Positions 1 to 7,934 of a DNA stretch of 64,000 nt are shown here, one piece after another. This stretch comes from Desulfarculaceae bacterium (GTDB lineage Bacteria; Desulfobacterota; Desulfarculia; Desulfarculales; Desulfarculaceae). The notes under the pieces were generated by a model. That model made no database searches. It was given only the letters and a program-made list of their open reading frames with translations, and was not told where the DNA came from. Position numbers and translations under genes: made by a program. The stretch is from positions 1-64,000 of the forward strand of contig JAIPEN010000003.1 of assembly GCA_021737145.1 (NCBI GenBank). The letters run 5' to 3'. How positions within the stretch are numbered: the first letter of the stretch is position 1; every line of letters begins with the position of its first letter.

Positions 1-244
1 CGCCCACGCAGGCCCCCATGGAGGCGATCTCGTCCTCCATCTGAATGAAGGGATGGCCCCGGGCGGGAAGCTCGCGGCTCATGTACTCGGTAATCTCGCT
101 GGCCGGGGTGATGGGATAGCCCGCGAAAAAGTTGCAACCAGCCGCCAGGGCCCCCAAAGAGGCCGCCTCATTGCCCTGCAAAAGACGGGATTGGCCACGC
201 GCGGCGCGGGGACGGCGGGTAGTGGCCTTGCTCTTGGTGGCCAT
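1..244 (-). CDS. korA: 2-oxoacid:ferredoxin oxidoreductase alpha subunit (KorA-like), 3' end off window
   Basis: The first 81 codons are present; the rest lies beyond the left edge. After a basic, Arg-rich N-terminus the protein reads LQGNEAASLGALAAGC, then FFAGYPITPASEI and QMEDEIASMGA. These are the hallmarks of the thiamine-pyrophosphate-binding alpha subunit of 2-oxoglutarate/2-oxoacid:ferredoxin oxidoreductases, which decarboxylate a 2-oxoacid to acyl-CoA and reduce ferredoxin in the cytoplasm. The start ATG lies just after the stop of the ferredoxin-like delta subunit (247-567), as in kor operons. The exact substrate (2-oxoglutarate, pyruvate or branched 2-oxoacid) cannot be told from this fragment. 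Confidence 0.85.
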   Translation of the reverse strand, partial: MATKSKATTRRPRAARGQSRLLQGNEAASLGALAAGCNFFAGYPITPASEITEYMSRELPARGHPFIQMEDEIASMGACVG

Positions 245-246
245 GC

Positions 247-567
247 CTAGCCCTCCCCCCCGGCGGACGGGGCCAGGCGCTCGAAGCTGACCTTGGCCGG
301 CTGGGCCGCGTCGCTGCGCTTAACCGGCAGCATGGCGTCCGCCTCGGCATCGCCCTCCATGGTTACGCTGAGGGCGAAGTCCGGGCAAAGCATGGCGCAC
401 AGGCCGCAGCTGGTGCAACGCTCGGGATGCTTTAAATAAGGATGTCCCCACTGGTCCGCCGCCAGGGCGCCGCGCGGGCAAAAGGCCACGCAGTTGCCGC
501 AACGCTTGCACCAAGTGCGATAGATGCTCAGTTTTTCCTTGGGAGGCTCTACCTGAGTTGATTTCAC
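247..567 (-). CDS. korD: 2-oxoacid:ferredoxin oxidoreductase delta subunit, 2x[4Fe-4S] ferredoxin
   Basis: A 106-residue protein with two ferredoxin motifs, CKRCGNCVAFCPRGAL and CTSCGLCAMLCPDFAL, about 25 residues apart, as in the electron-accepting delta subunit of 2-oxoacid:ferredoxin oxidoreductases. A GTG start at 567 is chosen because a purine-rich GAGAGAAG stretch precedes it and longer in-frame versions have no homology-like N-terminus. The C-terminal tail is acidic and poorly conserved. The gene sits two bases from the alpha-subunit start, so the two are almost certainly cotranscribed. The start is the least certain part. Confidence 0.8.
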   Translation of the reverse strand: MKSTQVEPPKEKLSIYRTWCKRCGNCVAFCPRGALAADQWGHPYLKHPERCTSCGLCAMLCPDFALSVTMEGDAEADAMLPVKRSDAAQPAKVSFERLAPSAGGEG

Positions 568-674
568 CGTGAGCTTCTCTCTGTCGCCGGGCTTTGTGGC
601 GGCCGATTGCGAAATCCGTTCAGGCCTCGCCGCCTCCGGCGGGGCGAACCCCGCCGAAGGCGCCAGGCGTTGGC

Positions 675-1670
675 TTAGCGGTAGTACTGCTCCCGCTTGT
701 CCCAGATGCCGATTTCCTTGTAGTACTTGATGGCGCCGGGGTGATAACCCACGGGTACGCCGTCGCTGCCCCGGAAGGCGTTGACCGGCACGTACATCTT
801 GGCCATGGGGTGAATGGTGTCCTTCTCCACCTTGTGGCCATAGACCGCCTTGAGGATGTTGTAGACCATGTCCTCGGACATGTCGGTCCGGCACAGCCAC
901 ATCTGAGGCAGGGTGTAGGTGTGCACATCCTTGTCGATGCCGGGGTACATGCCCTTGGGGAAGGTGATGGGCACCACGTTGCTGAACTTGGCCCGCAGCT
1001 TTTTCAGGGGCTCGCCGTCCACGTTCAGGATGCGGATGGGGATGTCGCGGGCCAGCTCCATCACCGCCGCGATGGGCGCGCCGGCCGCGATCACGCCGGC
1101 GTCGATGGTGTTGTCGCGGATGCCCCGGGCGATCTCATGGAAGGCGATGTACTTGGGGGTGAAGTCCTTGAAGGTGAGGCCATAGGCCACCGGCAGGTGC
1201 TTCTTGCTGTAGATGTTCAGGGTGGCGCTGCCCGCCGGGCCCACACCGATCACCTTGCCCTTGAAGTCATAGGGCGTCTTGATGGGCGAGTCCTTGCGCA
1301 CGATCCAGTGGGTGTCGCTGGTGTGGCCCACCGCGATGAGCTTCACCTTGTTCACGTCCATGCCCTGTTTCTTCAGGGCCTGCAAGGTGCCCATGCAGGC
1401 CAGGCCCATGTCCAGGGCGCCCCGGATGAGCAGACGGCCATTCTCGGTGGAGGCAGCGGTGGACTCGGCGGTCACCCGTACGCCTGGCACGTACCTGTTG
1501 ATGATGGCCGAGAATCCGGCTCCGAGGAAGTAGTAGGTCCCCGCCGGCGATCCGGTGCCGAAAGACAGGAACTTGAGGGCCGAGGCCGGAGTGGGCTTGG
1601 CCACGACCAGGGCCAATGCGACCATGGTCAGGATCAGGGCCGCGCTGATTTTTTTAAGGCTCAACATCAT
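675..1670 (-). CDS. TAXI-family TRAP transporter solute-binding protein
   Basis: A 331-residue periplasmic protein starting with a Sec signal peptide (MMLSLKKISAALIL, Ala-rich cleavage region around residue 30) followed by FGTGSPAGTYYFLGAGFSAIINR, the family-typical GTG..GTYYP-like start of TAXI binding proteins. Internal motifs (TAASTENGRLL, DMGLACMGTLQALKK, YDFKGKVIGVGPAGSATLN) fit the same family. Such proteins deliver carboxylic acids or amino acids such as glutamate to a fused DctQM permease. No permease is adjacent, so it must lie left of the window or elsewhere. ATG 1670 is chosen over the upstream ATG because GGAGGGAAAG precedes it. Confidence 0.9.
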   Translation of the reverse strand: MMLSLKKISAALILTMVALALVVAKPTPASALKFLSFGTGSPAGTYYFLGAGFSAIINRYVPGVRVTAESTAASTENGRLLIRGALDMGLACMGTLQALKKQGMDVNKVKLIAVGHTSDTHWIVRKDSPIKTPYDFKGKVIGVGPAGSATLNIYSKKHLPVAYGLTFKDFTPKYIAFHEIARGIRDNTIDAGVIAAGAPIAAVMELARDIPIRILNVDGEPLKKLRAKFSNVVPITFPKGMYPGIDKDVHTYTLPQMWLCRTDMSEDMVYNILKAVYGHKVEKDTIHPMAKMYVPVNAFRGSDGVPVGYHPGAIKYYKEIGIWDKREQYYR

Positions 1671-1789
1671 CTTTCCCTCCTTGTTTGCGCGGGCTTTGGG
1701 CGCGGCGCGCACGATCTGGCTTGGAGCCGCATTGCGGGCTCCGACCGGCGCCGCCGCCGCAAACCCTTGGGCGCAAATCCCATTGCCCC

Positions 1790-2185
1790 TTAATCAGTGG
1801 GCAGTTCCTTGACCAGAATTGTCGCTTCGTCGGGCATCTTGTCGTAGTACATGGGGAAGGTGCGCGACAGGGTCTTGCCCGGCTCTATGGCCTTTTTCTT
1901 GCGCGGATAGAACCCACCGCCGGCCACTCCGTCGGGTAGCCAAATATTGACCCGGAACCGCTTGGGCACCTTGGCCACGTTCTTGATCTCCACGGTCACG
2001 TGGAGGCGGTTCTTGCCCTTGTACTTCTTGATGGCGTAGCTGTAGTTGGTCACGTCGGCCGAGGTGACCACCTCAAAGTTGGTTGCGGGCTGCATCTCGG
2101 CCACGGCCGGCACGGCCCATAGGGCCAGCGCCGCCAGAAACAGCAGCCCCAAAGCCCATACAGCAGATTTGTTGTTCTTGGCCAT
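1790..2185 (-). CDS. Secreted protein of unknown function in the TAXI operon
   Basis: A 131-residue protein with a clear Sec signal (KNNKSAVWALGLLFLAALAL then VPAVAE). The mature part is basic, rich in beta-forming residues (VEIKNVAKVPKRFRVNIWLP) and has no cysteine. I do not recognise the family; the pattern resembles a small Ig-like beta-sandwich such as FxLYD-type proteins, which is a guess. The start ATG at 2185 follows GAGGAGGG. It lies 119 bases upstream of the TAXI binding protein on the same strand, so an accessory role in that uptake system is plausible. Confidence 0.75.
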   Translation of the reverse strand: MAKNNKSAVWALGLLFLAALALWAVPAVAEMQPATNFEVVTSADVTNYSYAIKKYKGKNRLHVTVEIKNVAKVPKRFRVNIWLPDGVAGGGFYPRKKKAIEPGKTLSRTFPMYYDKMPDEATILVKELPTD

Positions 2186-2228
2186 TTTTCCCTCCTCAAT
2201 TGGCAAGCCAAAGTCCACACGAATGAAT

Positions 2229-2267
2229 CAAAAAACCGCCATGCCCAAAGGAGCCGGGCATAGCGGT
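2229..2267 (-). terminator. Rho-independent terminator facing the secreted-protein gene
   Basis: On the minus strand an inverted repeat (ACCGCTATGCCC pairing with GGGCATGGCGGT) is followed directly by a run of six T. It ends transcription arriving from the decayed GntR remnant and insulates the downstream TAXI operon. Only about 40 bases remain between it and the next start codon, so the operon promoter must be inside or overlap it. Confidence 0.6.
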
Positions 2268-2317
2268 GTCAAATTTTTTAAGGGTTGTCCCTGTCGAAAA
2301 CAAACAAAGGTCTGGGG

Positions 2318-2832
2318 GATGGACTCGGAAATGAACAGCAGAATGGGGTTCCTTGAGATCCTGGCAACTTCGTGATGAAAACGTACATTTTGCAGCCGAG
2401 TCTTTTTTCGCGAAGAGTTCAAGCTCTCACGCGCATTTTCCAGCGCATTTTCAAGGCGATCCATATCCTCATCAGTGTGTTTATGTGCAGCGGCCTTGGA
2501 CAAAGCAGGGTCCTGGTATAGCCGCGCCTCAATCAGGTGAGCAAAATTACCCAAGCTCATTTGCACTAACTCTTGAAAAATTCGTTAAGGGACAGCGCGC
2601 TGGCCTCTGCCGCGAAGTTGCCTCCGCTCCCCCCCCGCTTGATGCAGACCAGCCCAATGCCATGGAGAGCGGGGGACGCATCGCACACCGTTGCCCGGTG
2701 GACCTTGTCCTTCTCAATTAACTCTCCCAGGCCGAAAGCGTCTGCCCTGGGGCGCTCATCCCCGAGGAGGCCTATACTATGTGCAAGGCCTGCACTTCCT
2801 TGGTCAGCGAAGGTTTTCTCAAAAACTTGGAC
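2318..2832 (-). pseudogene. Remnant of a GntR/FadR-family (FCD-domain) regulator
   Basis: Two overlapping frames together spell a decayed GntR regulator. In one frame a segment near 2640 reads GLVCIKRGGSGGNFA, like the wing of a GntR winged helix. The other frame (2566 downward) reads FAHLIEARLYQDPALSKAA, then HKHTDEDMDRLENALENAR and RFHHEVARISRNPILLFI, which is the FCD ligand-binding domain. The helix-turn-helix part is scrambled, there is at least one frameshift near 2570, and the last half of FCD is missing. It cannot make a working regulator. It probably once controlled genes now deleted, such as the synthetase remnant next to it. Confidence 0.6.
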
Positions 2833-3053
2833 TGGCACTCTGCAATCCTGATGTTTAGGGATAATGTATGATGTCATACCTTATATCTGTCATTAACTCG
2901 GTGTCAATAAATTGTTTTATGTAACTATTTATGTTGTATTTACAGGATATTATAAAACATAGCCGTGGGATGTAGGCCAGGCTGACTCCGCCCATCGCCC
3001 TAAATTAACCAGAAGTTTCTCCTGTCGACTGACACTAATCGGGGGAGGTTTAC

Positions 3054-3222
3054 AACCCCACCCGGGTTCAGGGTGGCGTCCGGGCGGCCGTACATGATCA
3101 CCCCGTCCTCTGGGGTCACCTCGCAAAAGTCGCCGTGGAACCACACGTTGGGTAAACCGCGAAATAGGCGTCGTGGTACTTCTGCCCGTCCGGATCGTTC
3201 CAAAACCCCACCACCATGGGCG
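3054..3222 (-). pseudogene. Fragment of an acetoacetyl-CoA synthetase-type AMP-forming ligase
   Basis: About 55 codons survive in two frames: VVGFWNDPDGQKYHDAYFAV, then, after a frameshift near 3150-3155, NVWFHGDFCEVTPEDGVIMY followed by GRPDATLNPGGV. The family (roughly 650 residues) has this block near its C-terminal adenylation core (HGDF, GRSDATLNPGG). Both flanks are gone, so this is a deletion relic. It lies just left of the first tRNA fragment and supports decay at the island edge. Confidence 0.65.
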
Positions 3223-3310
3223 ATACGAAGGGGTGAAGAAGAACTGGATGAAAAAGCAAGGGGCTGTATGATTTTGGATCGATAGAGGAAATTAGGAAGT
3301 CAGGAGGGTT

Positions 3311-3354
3311 TGCCTCCGGAGCCAAAGGCCGTGAGAACCTCGCATCGCCCACCA
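3311..3354 (+). repeat. tRNA-Arg(CCG) 3' fragment, copy A (att-like)
   Basis: The copy runs from within the anticodon loop (CCTCCGGAGCC) through the variable region, a T arm missing four bases (TTCG of the T loop is absent), and the acceptor strand ATCGCCC plus ACCA. It matches copy B from CCTCCGG onwards apart from this deletion. No 5' half lies upstream. It is a direct repeat in the same orientation as copies B and C and is followed by the same terminator, as expected for an integration remnant at a tRNA 3' end. Confidence 0.7.
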
Positions 3355-3361
3355 GTCATCC

Positions 3362-3394
3362 AAGGGGTTAGCCGAGCGCGGCTAGCCCCTTTTC
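3362..3394 (+). terminator. tRNA-type terminator, copy A
   Basis: A strong hairpin (AAGGGGTTAGCC, loop GAGCGC, GGCTAGCCCCTT) is followed by T residues. It is nearly identical to the hairpins at 10242-10274 and 13565-13595. It would be the original terminator of the tRNA gene and has been carried along with each duplicated 3' end. Confidence 0.75.
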
Positions 3395-3622
3395 TGTCGC
3401 CTTCTGTCACATGTTGGATCCCCGCCCTCTTCCCCCAGGAGCAAGAGTGACCCTGTGCCCTGCTCACCCCATACATGACCATGCCCTCAGAGCTTTTCCG
3501 CCCCGCTCAGGGGTAGTGCGGGATCAACTCATACCAAGCCCCACTCTATTTTCACATGATGAGGCAAGGCGGGCTTGCAAGGGCGGGAGCAAGGCGGGGA
3601 GGAGTCAGGTTGATAGAGAGTG

Positions 3623-3660
3623 AAACCCGGCTTCAGCCTTGTTTCCATGACTGAACCGGG
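3623..3660 (-). terminator. Probable terminator after the MBL hydrolase gene
   Basis: On the minus strand CCCGGTTCAG and CTGAAGCCGGG can pair with one bulge and are followed by TTTCACTC. It lies just beyond the stop of the MBL gene at 3679. The U-tract is short, so confidence is modest. Confidence 0.4.
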
Positions 3661-3678
3661 GCTCGGGGGGGAGATCAA

Positions 3679-4626
3679 TCATGCCTGGAAGGTTATTTTA
3701 GTCCCAGACATGTTCAGAATGAATTTGTCCGGCATGGCGGCCTCAATCTGCATGGCGGCCTCTCTGCCGGTGCAGTGAGTTGGCAGGATATAGTCGGGGT
3801 CTATCTCCTTGAGGGCCTCGATGGTCGGTTTGATCACCGGTTCAAAAAACTTACCGGACAGATGAAATCCACCCATGATCGCATGGACCTTGTTGATCCC
3901 CGTTGCCTCACGGGCCCACTTCACCATATTGATGATCCCGCTATGGGCGCAGCCCGCCAAAACGACCAAGCCCTTGCCTTTCAGGTGACAAACCAGGCCC
4001 GAGTCGTCGTCTATGGTGTCTAAATGTTCCTCGTTACCGTCATGGTGGCGAAAGCCGGGCAAACCGGTTTCAAAAGGAACTTGCCGGGGTATCTGGCCCA
4101 AAAAGAGCATCGTATCGTCAAGAAGAGGATATGGCCCCTCTGATTTGATTAGCTCAAACCCGGCTTCTTTTACTTGCTCCTCGGTGAACTGCGCGAATTG
4201 GAGCAGGCTCCCGGCCGGTGTCTTTAGATAGCGGTTATTAATGAAGGCGGCGGGATGAACCACCATGGGCACGTTGCCAAGGCGCTCGGCGACTTCCGCA
4301 AAACCCCCGAGATGGTCCGGGTGGCCGTGAGATAGCGCCACGCATTCAATTTCCTTAAAATCCACTCCAAGGATTTCGGCGTTGTACACCGCGCCGTGCT
4401 CGGAAAAGCCGAAGTCGAACAACAGCTTTCTGGATGCTTGACCGTCATCTACCGAGACCACCGCGGAGTATCCGTGTTCAGCAGCGACACTTTTACGGAA
4501 ATAACCGTCATCGAGCGGCATGGCCCTTTGGACAATATCACTATTATCTTGGGCGACCATGTCCACATAGTTGTCCAGCAGGGTCAATATTTCTATCTTT
4601 TCAATCTCCCGTAGGATCGGTGCCAT
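3679..4626 (-). CDS. MBL-fold hydrolase, dihydropterin-ribofuranosyl-aminobenzene phosphate synthase-like
   Basis: A 315-residue metallo-beta-lactamase-fold protein without signal peptide. It carries the metal motif SHGHPDHLGG near residue 100, a later GCAHSGIINMVKWAREATG block and PTHCTG near the C-terminus. This combination is typical of the DHPS-like MBL branch (MJ0301 type) rather than lactamases or glyoxalase II. The in vivo substrate is usually unknown in bacteria. The ATG at 4626 has GGAGGATACAAG in front. It lies directly downstream of the TRAP binding-protein gene, on the same strand, and probably belongs to that cassette. Confidence 0.85.
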   Translation of the reverse strand: MAPILREIEKIEILTLLDNYVDMVAQDNSDIVQRAMPLDDGYFRKSVAAEHGYSAVVSVDDGQASRKLLFDFGFSEHGAVYNAEILGVDFKEIECVALSHGHPDHLGGFAEVAERLGNVPMVVHPAAFINNRYLKTPAGSLLQFAQFTEEQVKEAGFELIKSEGPYPLLDDTMLFLGQIPRQVPFETGLPGFRHHDGNEEHLDTIDDDSGLVCHLKGKGLVVLAGCAHSGIINMVKWAREATGINKVHAIMGGFHLSGKFFEPVIKPTIEALKEIDPDYILPTHCTGREAAMQIEAAMPDKFILNMSGTKITFQA

Positions 4627-4726
4627 CTTGTATCCTCCAACTTACTAATGTAGTGGAAAAAGGCCAGCCGAGCGAATTTCTTGCGCTCGGCTGGCGATTG
4701 GCGATTAGATAGAATAGGCCTAAAGA

Positions 4727-5866
4727 CTAGACCTTATATTCCCTCAGGAGATAATCGTAGAAGGCCTTTTCCGACGCCACGCTCCACGGGCCGATCTCAT
4801 TGCGGAATTTTTTGAAGCTCTCGTGGGTTTTCTTGGCCATGGCATCCTTGGCGGCCTCTTCCTCCAAGACTTCATCGGCCAGAACCTTCAAGCCCTTCAG
4901 GACGTTGGGCGGGAAAGCTATGACATTGACCTTGTAGACATCGATCAACTTTCGCAGCGCCGCGGAGTTGTCGGCCTCAAAGCCCGTAAGCATCCTGAAG
5001 TTCAGGGTCTGGGTGGTGTAGTCAAGCAGGGCCTGCAGGTCTTTGGGGAGCGAATTGTAGGCATCCGCGTTAAAAGTGGCCTCGCTCACGCTGCCCGGCT
5101 CATGCCACCCCGGGTAGTAATAATAAGGAGCCGCTTTGTACAGTCCCATTTTCATGTCCAAAAGCGGATTCACAAACTCGGCGGCATCGATGACGCCACG
5201 TTCCAGGCTGGTGAAAATTTCGGGAGGAGCTGTCAGGGTAACGGTGCCCCCGGCCTTGGCAACCACCTTGCCGCCCAGCCCGGGGATGCGCATTTTGAGC
5301 CCCTTATAGTCGTCCATGGTCTCGATTTTGCGTCTGAACCAACCGCCCATTTGGCAACCGCAGTTGCCGGCGACGCGCGGAATCAGGTTGAACGGCTTGT
5401 AGGCCTCCTCCCACAGCTGCAATCCGCCTCCATGAAAATGCCATGCATTCATGCCCTGGGCATTGAGTCCAAAGGGCACGCAAGCGAACCACTGGGAGGC
5501 GGGAATTTTACCGGCCCAGAAATACGGCGTACAATGGAAGGCCTGATAGGTGCCTGATGAGACCGCATCGAAGATACCAAAGGCAGGGACCAGCTCGTTG
5601 GCGGCATAGACTTTGATTTTCAGCCGGCCGTCGCTCAACTTGTCGACCATCTTGGCCCATGCCTCTGTCTCGGTCTGCAAATAAGGCATGTTGGGGCCCC
5701 AGGCGGTCACCATCTTCCAACGGTACCTTTTCTTGGCATGCACCGCGGGTGCGCCGACGATGACGCCAGTCGCCGCTGCTGCACCGATCCCCACCTTCTT
5801 AAGGGCTTGGCGGCGGTCCATTTTTTGTCCCTTCTTGCTGGAAGTTTCGTCTTTCCGTCGGTTCAT
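4727..5866 (-). CDS. dctP: TRAP transporter substrate-binding protein (DctP family), Tat-type signal
   Basis: A 379-residue protein with a twin-arginine-like leader (DRRQALKKVGIGAAAATGV then APAVHAKKRYRWKMVTAWGP). The body has DctP features: a Trp-rich start, RIPGLGGKVVAKAGGT near residue 210 with the family arginine, and ERGVIDAAEFVNPLLD. It would capture an organic acid in the periplasm for the adjacent DctQ/DctM. Sequences with this Tat leader and Trp-rich site often bind 2-oxoacids or aromatic acids, which is inference. The start at 5866 has AAGGAGC upstream. Codon use and GC are lower than outside the island. Confidence 0.92.
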   Translation of the reverse strand: MNRRKDETSSKKGQKMDRRQALKKVGIGAAAATGVIVGAPAVHAKKRYRWKMVTAWGPNMPYLQTETEAWAKMVDKLSDGRLKIKVYAANELVPAFGIFDAVSSGTYQAFHCTPYFWAGKIPASQWFACVPFGLNAQGMNAWHFHGGGLQLWEEAYKPFNLIPRVAGNCGCQMGGWFRRKIETMDDYKGLKMRIPGLGGKVVAKAGGTVTLTAPPEIFTSLERGVIDAAEFVNPLLDMKMGLYKAAPYYYYPGWHEPGSVSEATFNADAYNSLPKDLQALLDYTTQTLNFRMLTGFEADNSAALRKLIDVYKVNVIAFPPNVLKGLKVLADEVLEEEAAKDAMAKKTHESFKKFRNEIGPWSVASEKAFYDYLLREYKV

Positions 5867-5954
5867 GTCTGCTCCTTGCTCATTATAGGTTCAGGCCTAT
5901 GTTGTCAGGGCTAAAGGTCAATAGTTTGGTCGTTGGCTGTTTCAACCGTAATTT

Positions 5955-7316
5955 TTAAGGGCCGAACACAACCTTGGGAAGCCAGGTTGCCATTGCGGGA
6001 AACAATACAGTCAGTGCTATTCCAATAATCTGCAGAATAACAAAGGGCACTACTCCTCTATATAACTGAAGCGTATCAATTTCCGGGGGAGCAACCCCCT
6101 TAAGGAAAAAGATTGAAAACCCGAAAGGAGGTGTCATAAAAGAGCACTGAAGGTTTAATCCAACGAGCAAAGCTATCCACAGTGGATCGAATTCGAACGC
6201 AATTAACATTGGCGCTAGCACCGGCAGGAAAATGAAGGATATTTCAATAAACTCCAAAAAGAATCCCAGAACAAATATAATAATCATGACTATGGCCAAG
6301 AAGACCCAACGGGAGTGCGCTTCAACTACTTGACTCGCGAAATCCATAAGGATTTCATCTCCACTCAGGGCCCTAAAAACTAAGCCAAACGCACGAGCTC
6401 CTATGATTATAGTGAAAACCATGCAAGTCAAATTTGTGGTTTCCAGCGCTACTTCTTTGAGCATTTTTAAACTGAATTTACGATTGAATATTGAAAGAAC
6501 AATAGCACCGAATGCACCTACCGAGGCAGCCTCCGTGGGAGACGCGATGCCCGCGAAAATGGAACCCAACACCATAAATATAAGAGCCAATAGCGGAAAA
6601 AGAGTTTTTACGGCTCTTTGAAATACTTCTTTATTGCTATTAACACCTAGCTTACTTCGTGAGACAGCAGGGGCAACACCTTCGACTTTATTTGAATAGA
6701 TAATAATGTAAATAATGTAGAGTCCGGAAAGCAACAGACCGGGAATAACCGCAGCCATGAAAAGGTCGCCCACGGGAATCTGAATTATGTCCGCAACCAC
6801 CACCAGCACCAAAGAAGGTGGGATTATCTGTCCCAGGGTGCCGGAAGACATGATGGTTCCGGTGGCAAGCTCGGGTTTGTAGCCATGGTTCAACATAGCG
6901 GGCAAGGCAATAAGCCCCATAGTGACTACGGTTGCCCCCACGATTCCGGTGGAAGCGCCCAATAAAACTCCAACGACCACCACCGAAATCGCCAACCCGC
7001 CCTTGAGCTTGCCAAACAAAAGCCCCATGGTTTCCAGTAGGTCTTCGGCCAGCCCGGATCTTTCCAAAGCCATTCCCATAAAAATAAACAGGGGGATCGC
7101 CATGAGCACCACATTGGTCATGGTGCCCCAGGCCCTGAGCGGAATGGCTAGCAGTTCTTGGTACCTGAACCCTGTAGTATCTTGAAATAATATGCCTAAC
7201 AGACCGAACACCAGCGAAGTTCCCAATAGCCCAAAGGCAACGGGGTAGCCTCGAAGGATTAAAACAGTGAGAACTACGAACATCCATAGCGCCAAATATT
7301 CGGTTATGAACTCCAT
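5955..7316 (-). CDS. dctM: TRAP transporter large permease DctM
   Basis: A 453-residue hydrophobic protein with about 12 membrane segments, full length for DctM. Family signatures include GASTGIVGATVVTMGLIALP near residue 120, GTIMSSGTLGQIIPPSLVLV, the repeat-related SIFAGIASPTEAASVGAFGA and FMTPPFGFSIFFLKGV. It forms the sodium-coupled transport subunit in the inner membrane. It lies 88 bases upstream of dctP in transcription order and 6 bases after dctQ. Confidence 0.95.
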   Translation of the reverse strand: MEFITEYLALWMFVVLTVLILRGYPVAFGLLGTSLVFGLLGILFQDTTGFRYQELLAIPLRAWGTMTNVVLMAIPLFIFMGMALERSGLAEDLLETMGLLFGKLKGGLAISVVVVGVLLGASTGIVGATVVTMGLIALPAMLNHGYKPELATGTIMSSGTLGQIIPPSLVLVVVADIIQIPVGDLFMAAVIPGLLLSGLYIIYIIIYSNKVEGVAPAVSRSKLGVNSNKEVFQRAVKTLFPLLALIFMVLGSIFAGIASPTEAASVGAFGAIVLSIFNRKFSLKMLKEVALETTNLTCMVFTIIIGARAFGLVFRALSGDEILMDFASQVVEAHSRWVFLAIVMIIIFVLGFFLEFIEISFIFLPVLAPMLIAFEFDPLWIALLVGLNLQCSFMTPPFGFSIFFLKGVAPPEIDTLQLYRGVVPFVILQIIGIALTVLFPAMATWLPKVVFGP

Positions 7317-7322
7317 GAGTTT

Positions 7323-7874
7323 CTATTGCTCCTCAGCGCTGTCATCGCCGAATATGGTTGCTATGCATGAGAGAACGACAGAAAAGCCTTGCAACAAAAG
7401 AAATAAAAATCCTAATGGCAGACATGATTTAATGATAAATCTTAACGGTATTCCACCAGGGTCGCGAGAATGTTCCAGAATTTTTACGGACTCCCATACC
7501 CAGGGTAATGATGCCAAAATGATCATCAGGCATCCTGGTATCAACAGGAATACGGTTCCCAACAAGTTAATCCACGCTTTTTTCTTCTCGCTTGCCCCCT
7601 GGTAGAAAATATCCACCCTTACATGACTATCCCGCTTCAGGGTGTATCCAGCACCGAAAAGGAAAGCCATGGCGAAAACGTGCCATTCCAGTTCCTGCAT
7701 AAAAACATAACTGGTATTGAACAAATAGCGCATGACCACGTCGCAGAAGACAACGGCGACCAAAAGCGTGGTAAACCAAGACGTTATACGGCCCAACCGT
7801 TCGTTAATGGAATCCAAAGCGGCTATAACTCTTTTTAGGCCATTGAAATCTGGTCTTTTAACTTGAGCTTCCAT
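7323..7874 (-). CDS. dctQ: TRAP transporter small permease DctQ
   Basis: A 183-residue protein with four membrane segments and the DctQ signature around residues 60-105 (ELEWHVFAMAFLFGAGYTLK then RDSHVRVDIFY). It is slightly longer than usual because of a charged N-terminal extension of about 25 residues. It pairs with DctM six bases downstream. No good ribosome site precedes the ATG at 7874, so the true start could be a few codons further in. Confidence 0.92.
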   Translation of the reverse strand: MEAQVKRPDFNGLKRVIAALDSINERLGRITSWFTTLLVAVVFCDVVMRYLFNTSYVFMQELEWHVFAMAFLFGAGYTLKRDSHVRVDIFYQGASEKKKAWINLLGTVFLLIPGCLMIILASLPWVWESVKILEHSRDPGGIPLRFIIKSCLPLGFLFLLLQGFSVVLSCIATIFGDDSAEEQ

Positions 7875-7934
7875 TTCGCTGGCATCCCGCTTTGAGATTT
7901 TAGGTCCTTTATCGCTTGGCCGAGCGCCTTGGCA

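Noticed and set aside
3217-3311. GGGCGAT near 3217 as a possible 5' acceptor of the tRNA-Arg at copy A
   Set aside because: The following bases give no D arm or anticodon stem at the right distance; the heptamer is part of the synthetase relic.
3440-3482. A second synthetase-like fragment (MVMYG on the minus strand)
   Set aside because: Only five residues resemble the family and the context does not continue the match.
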